Assembly: GCA_003367665.1 (NCBI GenBank)
Contig: QKXI01000003.1
Location: 62,001 to 126,000 of the forward strand
Source: Leifsonia sp. ku-ls
GTDB lineage: Bacteria > Actinomycetota > Actinomycetes > Actinomycetales > Microbacteriaceae
Direction of reading: 5' to 3'
DNA: 64,000 bases
Shown: positions 17,047-30,184 of the stretch, one piece after another
How the letters are laid out: the number at the start of each line of letters is the position of its first letter
Position numbering within the stretch: position 1 is the stretch's first letter
Position numbers and translations under genes: made by a program
The notes under the pieces: generated by a model
The model's input: the letters and a program-made list of their open reading frames with translations, nothing else
Database searches by the model: none
What the model was told of the DNA's origin: nothing

Positions 17047-18066
17047 TCAGGTGTAAAGGCGCTCCGGCACCTCGAGCGCATAGATCGCGCGTCCGGAGTC
17101 CCAGATGGCCGCACACGCCGCGCGAAGCAGGTCGATCTGGCTGGACCCGTCCGACAGCACTCGCACCTCGTTTCCCTCGATCGCAACGGTGGCGTCGCGC
17201 ACGCTGACGGCGCCGTTCCGCGCCGTTCGGACCTCGGGGTAGGGCTCGCTCAGACCACGAAGGTCTTCCAGGATGAAGGTGGGCCGCGAGTCGGCGTCGG
17301 CGGCGAGCAGCTGCTTGCTCCGGTCGATCCCCGTCAGCACAAGCACCGACTCGATGCCGGCCCGATTCGCGCCGAGCACGTCGGTGTCGAGACGGTCGCC
17401 GATGAACAACGGCTTTTGGGCGCCGAATCGCGCGACGGCCTCGTCGAAGATCGCGCGCTCCGGCTTTCCCGCGACGATCGGCAGTCGCCCGACCGCCGTG
17501 TGGACGGCCGAGACGAGCGTCCCATTGCCGGGGGCGATGCCGCGGGCGACCGGAATCGTCCAGTCGGTGTTGGTGGCGACCCACGGCCGCTCGGCCTCGG
17601 TTCGACCCTGCAGCGCAAAGGCCGCCTCGGCCAGCTGCTCCCACCCCACCTCGGGAGCGAAGCCCTGGATGACGGCGGCGGGATCGTCTTCCGCGGACCG
17701 CGTCACCGTGAAGCCCGCCTTCTGCACCTCGTCGACGAGCCCGTCGCCGCCGATGACGAGGATGGCGGAGCCGGCCGGGACATGCTGGGCCAGCAGTCGC
17801 ACGGCCGCCTGCGGCGAGGTCACGACGTCGCTCGGCTCGACGCGGAGGCCGAGCTCGCTCAGGTGGTTCGCGACGGTCGCATCCGTGCGCGACGCGTTGT
17901 TGGTAATGTAACCGACTCGCCGGGTTTCAGCGGCCGCGTTGAGGCTGTCCACAGCGAACGGGATGGCGTCGGGCCCCTTGTAGACGACGCCGTCGAGGTC
18001 GGCCAGGATAAGGTCGACGCCGTCCAGCGGCGTGCGCCCCTCAGTGCTCCGTCGGAACAGCGCCAT
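17047..18066 (-). CDS. HAD-IIA family phosphatase (NagD-like; probable glycerol-3-phosphate phosphatase relative)
   Basis: A 339-residue haloacid-dehalogenase phosphatase. Motif I is LILADLDGVVYKG (residues about 18-30, nucleophile Asp), motif II is GYITNNASRTD (near 53), and motif III with the terminal acidic pair is KPLFIGDRLDTDVLGANRAG (near 212-231). The C-terminal 80 residues (from about 260) are an extra beta-rich segment. In mycobacteria, a gene for a TPR protein directly precedes a phosphatase of this kind (Rv1691/Rv1692, the latter acting on glycerol-3-phosphate). The same order here suggests orthology, but the substrate is inferred. The start overlaps the upstream gene by 26 bases, with AGGAGG 12 bases upstream; an ATG at 18078 is the alternative. 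Confidence 0.85.
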   Translation of the reverse strand: MALFRRSTEGRTPLDGVDLILADLDGVVYKGPDAIPFAVDSLNAAAETRRVGYITNNASRTDATVANHLSELGLRVEPSDVVTSPQAAVRLLAQHVPAGSAILVIGGDGLVDEVQKAGFTVTRSAEDDPAAVIQGFAPEVGWEQLAEAAFALQGRTEAERPWVATNTDWTIPVARGIAPGNGTLVSAVHTAVGRLPIVAGKPERAIFDEAVARFGAQKPLFIGDRLDTDVLGANRAGIESVLVLTGIDRSKQLLAADADSRPTFILEDLRGLSEPYPEVRTARNGAVSVRDATVAIEGNEVRVLSDGSSQIDLLRAACAAIWDSGRAIYALEVPERLYT

Positions 18067-20044
18067 CGTTCGGCTCATCCTCCTCATCGGGTGCGGACGT
18101 GGCCGGCTGGTCGCCGGTCGTCGCGTCGTCATGCTCCGCTGCTTCGATGTCATCGAGCGTGGATCTGGCCGGCCTGTCGCCGGCCTCCGCTTCCTCGTAG
18201 CCTGCTTCGTCGGCCGACGCGTCGGAGTCGTCGAGCGCGGACGCGCCCGACAGGTCGCCACCCGTCAGATCCTCATCCGCCGCCCCGTCGAAGGCGATCT
18301 CCTCCTCGATGATGTCGACGGTCTCGTGCTCGTCGAGCAGCCCCGCCTCCACCAGTGCCTGCTCGGCGCGGGCGGCTCGCTCGCGCCACCGGGCAGCGTC
18401 CGCGTCTCGGCCCAGCTCTTCGAGGACCTCGGCGTACGCGTGGAACAGGTCCGCGCTGTAGCTGAACGCCCGATCCGGGTCGAGCTGCGGGATCTCGAGC
18501 TCGGCGAGGGCGGCCTCCGGCTGACCGAGGTCGAGCCGGGCGCCCGACATGGCGATGGCCAGGGATACCTGGACGTCGGCAGGCAGCGACGCGCGGTCGA
18601 CTGAGCGGCCGAGTTCGAGCGCGCGGTCGGGCCGGCCGACGCCGCGCTCGCTGTCCACCATCAGGGACAGTTGGTCGTTGGAGCCGGAGATGCGGCGGTA
18701 CGTGCGCAGCTCGCGCAGGGCGAGGGCGAAGTCCCCGGTGGCGTAGGCGGTGATGGCCAGGGTCTCCCGGACGACGGCCACCCGGCCGGCGCGTCGGGCC
18801 GCGGACAGCGCATGGCTGTGCGCGGCGGCCGGATCGGTCTCGATCAGGCGGCCCGCCATGACAAGGTGCTTCGCCACCCAGTCGGCGTTGTCCTTGCTCA
18901 GCGTCTTCAGCTCGACACGTGCTTCGTTCGGGAGGTCGCGAGCCTGCACATCGTCCGGGATGACCGGGTCATCGTGGCGCGGACGAACGGACTGCAGCTC
19001 GCGCGACCGACGGAACTCCTCGTCGCTTCGCTCGCTCTGGTCGCGAGCGTCCCGGTCGCCTCTGGCCGGACGCCCGTCCCGCGTCCACAGCTTGTCGTCT
19101 CGCCGCGGCCCGCCGGCACGCGATCCCGCCGACCATGGCTTGCGGTCACCGTGCGCCGGGCGGCCGTCACGGGGCTGGTCACCCTGACGTGGCTGTGCCG
19201 AGGACCGCTGGCCTCCATCGGCGTCGCGACCGCGCCGCGGCGCGCCGCTCTGGCCGTCGCGGGAGCGGTAGCCGCCGCCACCCTGGCCATCGCGAGAACG
19301 GTAGCCACCGCCACCCTGGCCATCGCGCGCGCCGTACCCGGCGCCCTGCTCCCCAGATCGGGCACGGTAGCCGCCGCCCTGACCGTCGCGGCTCCGCGAG
19401 GCTCCATTGCCCTGGCTGTCGCGGCCGCGATACCCGCCACCCTGCGCGTCGCGGTTACGGGATGCTCCAGCGCCGCGGCCTTCGCGGGAGCGATATCCAT
19501 CGCCGTCACCGGCGCGCGAGCGGTATCCGCCGCCGTCACCGGCGCGCGAGCGGTATCCGCCGCCGTCACCGGTGCGCGAGCGGTATCCGCCGCCGTCACC
19601 GTCGCGACCGCGAGACCCTCCGGCGCCCTGCCCCTCGCGCGCGCGATACCCGCCACCCCGGCCACCATCACGGCCACGGTCGCTCCCGGCGTCCTGGCCG
19701 CGTCCCGCCTGGCCGTCGCGTCGTCCGTAACCGGCGCTGGCATCGCGTCCGCGATACCCGCCGCCCTGGCCGTCGCGATCGCGGTAGCCGCCCCCCGACC
19801 GCGGTGCTGCGCCTCGCTGGTCACCACCGTCGGCCGAGCCCGAGCCCGACGAACGGCCCCCACGCCACGAGCTTCCGGCGGACGCGGAACGATCCCGCGA
19901 GGCACCGCCTGCCCCGCGCGAGCGGCCCGACGTCGAGCCGTCCGAGGCCGGGCGCCGCCCATCGCGTCGCTCAGCTCCGTTCTGCTGCGCGTCGCGACCG
20001 GCTCGGTCGTTGCGGGGGTTGTCGTCTGCCGGTGTCTCGCTCAC
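18041..20044 (-). CDS. RG-repeat, TPR-like protein with acidic tail
   Basis: A 667-residue protein with three blocks of very different composition. Residues about 1-330 are disordered and rich in Arg, Gly, Asp and Tyr, with some twenty units of the type GGGYRSRDGQ or GYRGRD. Residues about 350-565 are helical, with TPR-like pairs (VAKHLVMAGRLIETDPAAAHSHALSAAR as a landmark, ALRELRTYRRISG, LAELEIPQLDPDRAFSYSA). The last 100 residues are strongly acidic. RG repeats of this kind usually bind RNA or drive condensation. The start is GTG at 20044, with ribosome site AGGAG; a longer frame would run into the 5S terminator. It is coupled to the HAD gene downstream. The function is unknown. Confidence 0.8.
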   Translation of the reverse strand: MSETPADDNPRNDRAGRDAQQNGAERRDGRRPASDGSTSGRSRGAGGASRDRSASAGSSWRGGRSSGSGSADGGDQRGAAPRSGGGYRDRDGQGGGYRGRDASAGYGRRDGQAGRGQDAGSDRGRDGGRGGGYRAREGQGAGGSRGRDGDGGGYRSRTGDGGGYRSRAGDGGGYRSRAGDGDGYRSREGRGAGASRNRDAQGGGYRGRDSQGNGASRSRDGQGGGYRARSGEQGAGYGARDGQGGGGYRSRDGQGGGGYRSRDGQSGAPRRGRDADGGQRSSAQPRQGDQPRDGRPAHGDRKPWSAGSRAGGPRRDDKLWTRDGRPARGDRDARDQSERSDEEFRRSRELQSVRPRHDDPVIPDDVQARDLPNEARVELKTLSKDNADWVAKHLVMAGRLIETDPAAAHSHALSAARRAGRVAVVRETLAITAYATGDFALALRELRTYRRISGSNDQLSLMVDSERGVGRPDRALELGRSVDRASLPADVQVSLAIAMSGARLDLGQPEAALAELEIPQLDPDRAFSYSADLFHAYAEVLEELGRDADAARWRERAARAEQALVEAGLLDEHETVDIIEEEIAFDGAADEDLTGGDLSGASALDDSDASADEAGYEEAEAGDRPARSTLDDIEAAEHDDATTGDQPATSAPDEEDEPNDGAVPTEH
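19240..19800 (-). repeat. Degenerate 27-30 bp coding repeats of the RG region
   Basis: About twenty imperfect units encode GGGYR(S/G/A)R(D/E/A)GQ-type decapeptides. Three successive 30-bp units between about 19502 and 19600 (reading GGCGGATACCGCTCGCGC on the coding strand) are nearly identical to each other. The others have diverged, so the array expands and decays. Confidence 0.85.
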
Positions 20045-20120
20045 GGCTTCTCCTGTCCAAGTCGGCGGGGTCGGATCGCCGCCACTGCTTTCGAAACTGT
20101 ACGACCCCGTTAACGCGAAA

Positions 20121-20144
20121 TGGCCACCCATCACTGGGTGGCCA
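20121..20144 (-). terminator. rrf: rRNA operon terminator
   Basis: TGGCCACCCA (20121-20130) pairs perfectly with TGGGTGGCCA (20135-20144) around a 4-base loop, 13 bases beyond the 5S gene. On the minus strand the hairpin is followed by TTTCGCGTT. This is a good intrinsic terminator for the rRNA transcript, placed before the RG/TPR gene. Confidence 0.85.
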
Positions 20145-20157
20145 TCTCACAAAGAAG

Positions 20158-20275
20158 TCCGGCGGTGTCCTACTCTCCCACAGGGTCCCCCCTGCAGTAC
20201 CATCGGCGCAGAGAGTCTTAGCTTCCGGGTTCGGAATGTAACCGGGCGTTTCCCTCTCGCTATGGCCGCCGAAAC
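20158..20275 (-). rRNA. rrf: 5S ribosomal RNA
   Basis: About 118 bases. Its ends are complementary (GTTTCGGCGG at the 5' side, CCGCCGGAC at the 3' side). The internal CGCCCGGTTACATTCCGAACC and GGGAGAGTAGGACACC-type segments are standard for actinobacterial 5S RNA. Ends are estimated from the closing helix. Confidence 0.95.
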
Positions 20276-20407
20276 ACTATTGATGTATCAAAGTGAACGT
20301 CGAGCGTTAGCTCGAATCAGTTCTCGACCGTACATCGAGAACCACATAGTGGACGCGAACAATCTTGGGCCCCTCATAGCTGCCTTACAACGTTTATGAG
20401 AGTGGTG
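20276..20407 (-). other. 23S-5S spacer with the 3' half of the 23S processing stem
   Basis: A 132-base transcribed spacer without a tRNA. Bases 20335-20364 contain GAGAACCACATAGTGGACGCG on the plus strand (21 bases written across two landmarks: GAGAACCACATAGTGG, then GACGCG). The transcript of this strand is complementary to the copy upstream of 23S at 23631-23660. The two can pair over about 22 bases with one wobble and one mismatch, looping out the whole 23S, as expected for an RNase III processing stem. Confidence 0.75.
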
Positions 20408-25463
<5,056 letters not shown>

Positions 25464-25733
25464 GTTTAGCTCCAAGTCGCAAGCGACTGGAAACATAGTG
25501 CAGGCTCGGGCAGGAAATGTGCCCTCGCACTGCGAGTTTGTCTTGACTAGTTTCGAATATCTACTGACATTCTGTTTCTAATCCAAAGGAATCTCGCATC
25601 AACCACTAGACTGTGTCTAGAAGGTCAATGCCGAGGTTGTTTGGCATTTGACATTGTGCACGCTGTTGAGTTCTCAAGGATCGGACGCTCTCGCCTTTCA
25701 ACCTTCCGGCTGTCTCTGCGAGGCAACTTCTCT

Positions 25734-25761
25734 ACCTTACCACTCTCAGTCAGTTTGTCAA
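25734..25761 (-). promoter_or_regulatory. rRNA promoter P1 (downstream)
   Basis: TTGACA at 25761-25756 matches the -35 consensus exactly. It is followed after 16 bases by TAAGGT at 25739-25734. Transcription would begin near 25727, giving a leader of about 265 bases before the 16S. Confidence 0.75.
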
Positions 25762-25857
25762 GTCGGCGTTTCGTGTTCCTCGTTGGCCCGATATGTGGTG
25801 GGCACAACCGAATCACACGAACCAGACCGGTTAGACCTGCTCTGTGAGTGGGTGTTA

Positions 25858-25887
25858 ATCCTAAGCGCAGCAAGCGAACTTATTCAA
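25858..25887 (-). promoter_or_regulatory. Candidate rRNA promoter P2 (upstream)
   Basis: TTGAAT at 25887-25882 and TAGGAT at 25863-25858 are separated by 18 bases, about 125 bases upstream of P1. Tandem rRNA promoters are common, but this one is weaker than P1. Confidence 0.45.
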
Positions 25888-26089
25888 GTTCAGGTTTGCC
25901 GCTAGGCTTTGGATTTGGTCCCGCTTGAGGCCGGGGAGCTCTTCCGCTCTCCCGCACCTTTGGGGTGACAAGTAAGTACTTTACGCAGGCCTCCGGGACG
26001 TCGCAAATTCGCCCCGCATCCCGGGCGTGTCGCGCTTGACTTCCGCGAGATTCCGCGGATCTTTCCCCTACATCGCTCCCGAATACGAC

Positions 26090-26129
26090 AGAACCCCCTC
26101 CAGAAGCCGTCGGCTTCCGAGGGGGTTCT
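26090..26129 (-). terminator. Terminator of the cytochrome c maturation operon
   Basis: AGAACCCCCTC (26090-26100) pairs with GAGGGGGTTCT (26119-26129), with a nested GAAGCCG/CGGCTTC stem inside. This gives a long, almost perfect hairpin 21 bases beyond the ccsB stop. The T-tract on the minus strand is poor, so efficiency is uncertain. Confidence 0.65.
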
Positions 26130-26150
26130 CTCGCGAAAAGGTCCGATCGA

Positions 26151-27215
26151 TCACAGACCCGAGTAGGCGTGCAGTCCGTGGAAGAACACGTTCACGATCC
26201 CGAAGTTGAAGAGCACGGCGGCGAACCCGATGATCGCGAGCCAGGCGGACCGCGACCCGCGCCACCCGCGCGTCGCCCGCGCGTGGATGTATCCGGCGTA
26301 GATCACCCAGATGATGAAGGTCCACACCTCCTTGGTGTCCCACCCCCAATAACGACCCCACGCCTTCTCGGCCCAGATCGCTCCGGCGATCAGCGTGAAG
26401 GTCCACGCGATGAAGCCGACGATGTTGATCCGGTACGCCAGGTTCTCGAGCACGACGGAATTCGGAAGGGTCGCCAGGAACCGGAACTGCTGCGGTCGCG
26501 ACTCCGCGACCTGCCGCTCACGTCGGTACTGCAGCAGCTGCAGCCCCGAGAGCGCGAAGCCGAGCGCGAAGAACGCCGTGCCGAGCACGGCCACGATGAT
26601 GTGGATGACGAGCCAGTACGACTGCAGCGCCGGCTGCAACGGCACCACCGGCACGTAGTACCGCAAGAGCGCGATGCCTTGGAGCACCAGGACGAGTCCG
26701 AGCACGAAGGTGCCGAGGTACTTGATCTGCCACTTGAGGTTCGCGGCCAGGAACACCCCGATGATCACCAGGGTCCCCGTCATCGAGAACTCCCACATGT
26801 TCGCCCACGGGACGCGCGCGGCCGCGATGCCGCGCAACACCACCGCGACGAGGTGGAAGGCGAAGCCGACGATCGTGAGCACGAACGCCCACCGCATGGA
26901 CGCCGAGTTCGCCGACCCGTTGACCAGGTCGTCCTCGACCTTCGAGCTGATGCGGGACGACAGCCGACCGAGAGCGGACGACGGCGGGGAGGAGTCTCCG
27001 GGCCCGTCGCCGATGATGGTGGTCGTCGGCGCTCCCACCGGGGCGGACGCCTGGGCGCGCCGGGCGACCGCGCTCGGCACCACCGCGGCCTCGACCGCCG
27101 TCGCCCTGGCCCCGCGGCGCGCGAGGTCGAGCGCGAAGGCGATGAACGCCGCTGCGTAGAGTCCCATCGCCGCGTACAGGAACACGGTCGAGAGTTGAGC
27201 GAGGGTTTCGGTCAC
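26151..27215 (-). CDS. ccsB: Cytochrome c biogenesis protein CcsB (heme channel subunit, CcsA/CcsB type)
   Basis: System II cytochrome c maturation: an integral membrane protein that carries heme to the outer face of the membrane with ResB. It has 354 residues. The tryptophan-rich heme-binding WWD-type segment is WAEKAWGRYWGWDTKEVW (near 285-302), and several His residues in helices could bind heme (VIHIIVAV, IWVIYAGYIHARAT). About eight transmembrane helices are visible, with a disordered loop at 35-95. The GTG at 27215 follows TAGGCT by 6 bases, and the T-A-G of this hexamer is the resB stop codon. It may be transcribed both with resB and alone. Databases also name this family CcsA. Confidence 0.9.
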   Translation of the reverse strand: MTETLAQLSTVFLYAAMGLYAAAFIAFALDLARRGARATAVEAAVVPSAVARRAQASAPVGAPTTTIIGDGPGDSSPPSSALGRLSSRISSKVEDDLVNGSANSASMRWAFVLTIVGFAFHLVAVVLRGIAAARVPWANMWEFSMTGTLVIIGVFLAANLKWQIKYLGTFVLGLVLVLQGIALLRYYVPVVPLQPALQSYWLVIHIIVAVLGTAFFALGFALSGLQLLQYRRERQVAESRPQQFRFLATLPNSVVLENLAYRINIVGFIAWTFTLIAGAIWAEKAWGRYWGWDTKEVWTFIIWVIYAGYIHARATRGWRGSRSAWLAIIGFAAVLFNFGIVNVFFHGLHAYSGL

Positions 27216-27224
27216 GATGCCAGC

Positions 27225-28853
27225 CTAAGTCGTCGGGCGCCCGGTGAGGGCATGAGAGTGCTGATCGGCCACGGCGGTCACCGCCGCGACAAGGTTCGGG
27301 TCGTCGCCGCGGGCCAGCCCGGCGTACTCGAGTGTGAGGGAGCCGTCCGGGTTCTCGATGGCCTTGATCCACAGTCGGCGCCGAGGTACGAACAGCGAGG
27401 TCAGCAGACCGGCGAGGATCAGGACGGCGAACACGAGCACCCACACCTGAGCGGGATCGTGGTGCACCTCGAGCGTGGCGAACCGCTTCACCCCGTCCAG
27501 GGTGATCGTCCCCAACCCGTTCGGGAGTTCGACCGTCTGGCCCGGCTTGAGCTCCAGCGCCTTGGTCTTGGTCGGCGGCCCGGCCAGCTGCTCCAGCGTG
27601 TCGGTGTTCAGGCTGTAGACCGACTGCGGCACGCCGTCGTCGACGCCGAGGTCCCCGGCGTACACGTTGAGGCTCAGCACCGGGTCCTCCAGACCGGGGA
27701 ACTTCGACGCGAGAGCGCCCTTGGCGGTCTGGCTCGCGGTGACGGTCGGGTAGAAGAAGCCGATCATGCCGACCTGCTCCTTCAGGCCGTCCGGAACCTT
27801 GACGAAGCCGAGCGACGTGAGGTTCGGATCGGCCTGCGGGATGAACGGCACGGAGTCGCTGAACACCACCTTGCCCGAGGTGTTCTTCACGGTGATCGTG
27901 GGCGCGTAGCCGTTGCCGAGCAGGTAGACGTTGGTCCCGCCGATCGCCAGGGGCTCGTTCACCTTGATCGTCGTGTCGGAGCTCGTGTCGCCCGGGCCAG
28001 TAGTCTTCACGTGCGCCGTGTAGTCGAGCGGCGTCCCGATCGCGTCCCGGTTCTTGGTCTCGTAGCGCACATCCAACTTGTCGACGGCGATCGAGAACGG
28101 CGCGAGCGACGCGTCGCTGAAGAACCGCCCCGGGTTGAACGAGTTGTACGAGGGCAGGCTGTTCACGAAGCTCTGGCCCTCGACGACGATCTTCTGCCCG
28201 GTGTAGCCGAACCCGCCGCCGACGCCGATCGCCAGCAGCACCCCGAGCAGGGCGATGTGGAACACCAGGTTGCCGGTCTCGCGCAGGTAGCCGCGCTCGG
28301 CCGAGACGGATGTGGACCGCGCGTCCTGATAGAGGGCGACGCGGTAGTGGTTGGCCTTGAGCACATCCCGCGCGGTCAGGATCGGGTCGGGCGCGTCGGC
28401 GCGCGCCTCGGCGGGTAGGGTCCTCGCCTGGAAGCCGGCCATGCGCGTCAGCCGCACCGGCGTCTTCGGCGGCTTCGCCCGCATCGCGTCGAAATGGTGC
28501 TTGGTGCGCGGGATGATGCAGCCGATGAGGGACGCGAACAGCAGCAGGTAGATCGCCGAGAACCACACCGAGGTGTAGACGTCGAAGAACTGCAGCTTGT
28601 CGAGCACCGGCGCCAGCTGCGGGTTGTCGGTGAAGTACTTGGTGACGCCGTTCGGGTCCGAGCTGCGTTGCGGCACGAGCGACCCGGGCACCGCGGCGAT
28701 CGCGAGCAGGAGCAGCAGGAACAGCGCAGTGCGCATGCTGGTCAGCTGCCGCCAGAACCAGCGCAGCCAGCCGACCGGGCCCAGCTTCGGCTGGGTCACG
28801 TCCGGGTCCTCCCGCGGGGGGACGACGTCGATGTGATCAGAGGGCCGGCTCAA
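27225..28853 (-). CDS. resB: Cytochrome c biogenesis protein ResB
   Basis: Partner of CcsB in System II cytochrome c maturation; it holds apocytochrome and heme for ligation outside the membrane. It has 542 residues. Landmarks are WLRWFWRQLTSMRTALFLLLLLA (first helix, about 29-51; quoted as landmark WLRWFWRQLTSMRTAL), VPGSLVPQRSSDPNGV, and a large extracytoplasmic domain (about 210-460) before the last helix (VWVLVFAVLILAGLLTSLFVP region). The frame opens at TTG 28853, overlapping the ccdA stop by 17 bases. A GTG at 28799 has a much better ribosome site (GGGAGGA, 7 bases) and would remove 18 residues. Confidence 0.9.
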   Translation of the reverse strand: MSRPSDHIDVVPPREDPDVTQPKLGPVGWLRWFWRQLTSMRTALFLLLLLAIAAVPGSLVPQRSSDPNGVTKYFTDNPQLAPVLDKLQFFDVYTSVWFSAIYLLLFASLIGCIIPRTKHHFDAMRAKPPKTPVRLTRMAGFQARTLPAEARADAPDPILTARDVLKANHYRVALYQDARSTSVSAERGYLRETGNLVFHIALLGVLLAIGVGGGFGYTGQKIVVEGQSFVNSLPSYNSFNPGRFFSDASLAPFSIAVDKLDVRYETKNRDAIGTPLDYTAHVKTTGPGDTSSDTTIKVNEPLAIGGTNVYLLGNGYAPTITVKNTSGKVVFSDSVPFIPQADPNLTSLGFVKVPDGLKEQVGMIGFFYPTVTASQTAKGALASKFPGLEDPVLSLNVYAGDLGVDDGVPQSVYSLNTDTLEQLAGPPTKTKALELKPGQTVELPNGLGTITLDGVKRFATLEVHHDPAQVWVLVFAVLILAGLLTSLFVPRRRLWIKAIENPDGSLTLEYAGLARGDDPNLVAAVTAVADQHSHALTGRPTT

Positions 28854-29577
28854 AACCTTGGATCACCGCCAGGAACTGGGACATCAGCTCGCTCCACAGA
28901 CCGGTGACCATCAGAACGCCGATGAGCACCAGCAGCACGCCGCCGATGATGTTGATGGCACGGATGTGCCGCTTGAGGAACGCGACCGACCCCGCGACCC
29001 AGTCGAAGCCGAGGGCGACGAGCAGGAACGGGATGCCGAGGCCGACGCAGTAGAACAGACCGAGCAGGGCTCCGCGCCAAGGCGAACCGCTCCCAACGCT
29101 GAGGGCGCTGATCGCGGCGAGCGTCGGGCCGATGCACGGCGTCCATCCCAGCCCGAAGACGATGCCGAGCAGGGGCGCGCCGATGAGCCCGGTCGCCGGA
29201 CGCCACGACGGCTTGATGGTGCGCTGCAGGAACGAGAACTGCCCGATGAAGACCAGGCCCATCACGATCACGAGCGCGCCGAGCACCCGGACCACGACCT
29301 CCTGCCAGCGCACCAGCCAGAAGCCGAGCGCCCCGAAGGCGGCGCCGTACGCGATGAAGACGACGGCGAAGCCCAGGATGAACAGCGCGACGCCGGTGAG
29401 CACCCGCGACCGGTCGCGCTTCGCGCCGGGATCGCTCATCCCGCCGACATACGCGAGGTACCCGGGCACCAGCGGGAGGACGCACGGCGACGCGAACGAC
29501 ACGAGCCCTGCGAGCAGAGCGATCGGCAGGGCCAGCAGGAGCTGACCGCTGAAGACGATCTGACCGACGTCGCCCAC
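28837..29577 (-). CDS. ccdA: Thiol-disulfide transport protein CcdA
   Basis: Membrane protein that passes electrons from cytoplasmic thioredoxin to the extracytoplasmic thioredoxin-like protein, keeping apocytochrome c cysteines reduced. It has 246 residues with six transmembrane helices. The two redox cysteines sit in SFASPCVLPLVPGYLAY (near 28-44) and GLGWTPCIGPTLAAI (near 143-157), each followed by proline-rich membrane breaks as in the DsbD/CcdA family. The GTG start is one base beyond the stop of the TlpA-like gene, so the genes are tightly coupled. Confidence 0.94.
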   Translation of the reverse strand: MGDVGQIVFSGQLLLALPIALLAGLVSFASPCVLPLVPGYLAYVGGMSDPGAKRDRSRVLTGVALFILGFAVVFIAYGAAFGALGFWLVRWQEVVVRVLGALVIVMGLVFIGQFSFLQRTIKPSWRPATGLIGAPLLGIVFGLGWTPCIGPTLAAISALSVGSGSPWRGALLGLFYCVGLGIPFLLVALGFDWVAGSVAFLKRHIRAINIIGGVLLVLIGVLMVTGLWSELMSQFLAVIQGFEPAL

Positions 29578-29578
29578 G

Positions 29579-30184
29579 TCAGTTCTCGGCCACGGCGTCG
29601 GAGATGAGGGTGTCGAGGATGCTCTTGCCCGGGATGGCGCCGAGGATGCGCGCGGCGACGCGGCCCTTCTTGTCGACGACGAGGGTGGTCGGCGTCGCCT
29701 TCGGCGGGACCGTCTTGCTGAAGGCGAGGAGCACCGAGCCGGTGTCGCGGTCGAGCACCGACGGGTAGGTGACGCCCTTGTCCTTCTCGAAGCTCTCGGC
29801 CGTCTGGGCCGAGTCGTAGAGGTTCACGCCGAGGAACTCGACGCCCTGCGCGGCGTACTTCTGGCTGAGCGACTGCAGGTCGGGAGCCTCGACGCGGCAC
29901 GGCGGGCAGCCCGCGTACCAGAAGTTGACCACGAGGACCTTGCCGGCGTAGTCGGCGGAGGACACCTTCGTGCCGTCCTGCAGGGTGCCGGTAAAGGAGA
30001 CGGGCTCGCCGCGGTTGGCGGCGGCGTACTCGCTCACCGTCCCATCGCCGGCGATGTAGTTCTGCCCGTTGCCGGAGCGGTATTGCTTGGCGAGGCTGTC
30101 GTCGGCGGTGCAGCCGGCGAGCAGAAGCGAGGTCGCGGCCGCCACGGCGGCGAGCGGGACCAGGAAGCGGGATCGGGCGCTCAC
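29579..30184 (-). CDS. TlpA/ResA-like thioredoxin lipoprotein
   Basis: Extracytoplasmic thiol-disulfide oxidoreductase that reduces the CxxCH heme-attachment cysteines of apocytochrome c. It has 201 residues. The N-terminus is a lipoprotein signal with lipobox LLLAGC (Cys25), so it is anchored to the outer face of the membrane. The thioredoxin fold has the active site NFWYAGCPPCRVEAP (CPPC, near 90-104) and the cis-Pro loop KATPTTLVVD (near 163). The CPPC motif rather than CEPC matches reductive TlpA/CcsX types. The GTG start overlaps the phosphatase stop by four bases (GTGA). Electrons should come from CcdA, encoded next. Confidence 0.92.
   Translation of the reverse strand: MSARSRFLVPLAAVAAATSLLLAGCTADDSLAKQYRSGNGQNYIAGDGTVSEYAAANRGEPVSFTGTLQDGTKVSSADYAGKVLVVNFWYAGCPPCRVEAPDLQSLSQKYAAQGVEFLGVNLYDSAQTAESFEKDKGVTYPSVLDRDTGSVLLAFSKTVPPKATPTTLVVDKKGRVAARILGAIPGKSILDTLISDAVAEN

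Larger units (their letters stand above)
25464..26089 (-). other. rRNA leader and upstream promoter region
   Basis: About 620 bases without a protein gene. It holds two candidate promoters (25734-25761 and 25858-25887) and the transcribed leader from about 25727 to the 16S. The leader has a conserved CTTGAGAACTCAACAG element (25662-25677), like the antitermination/processing words of other actinobacterial rRNA operons. It also has an AATGCC/GGCATT hairpin (25627-25648) and the 5' half of the 16S processing stem. Short open frames here have no coding support. Confidence 0.7.
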
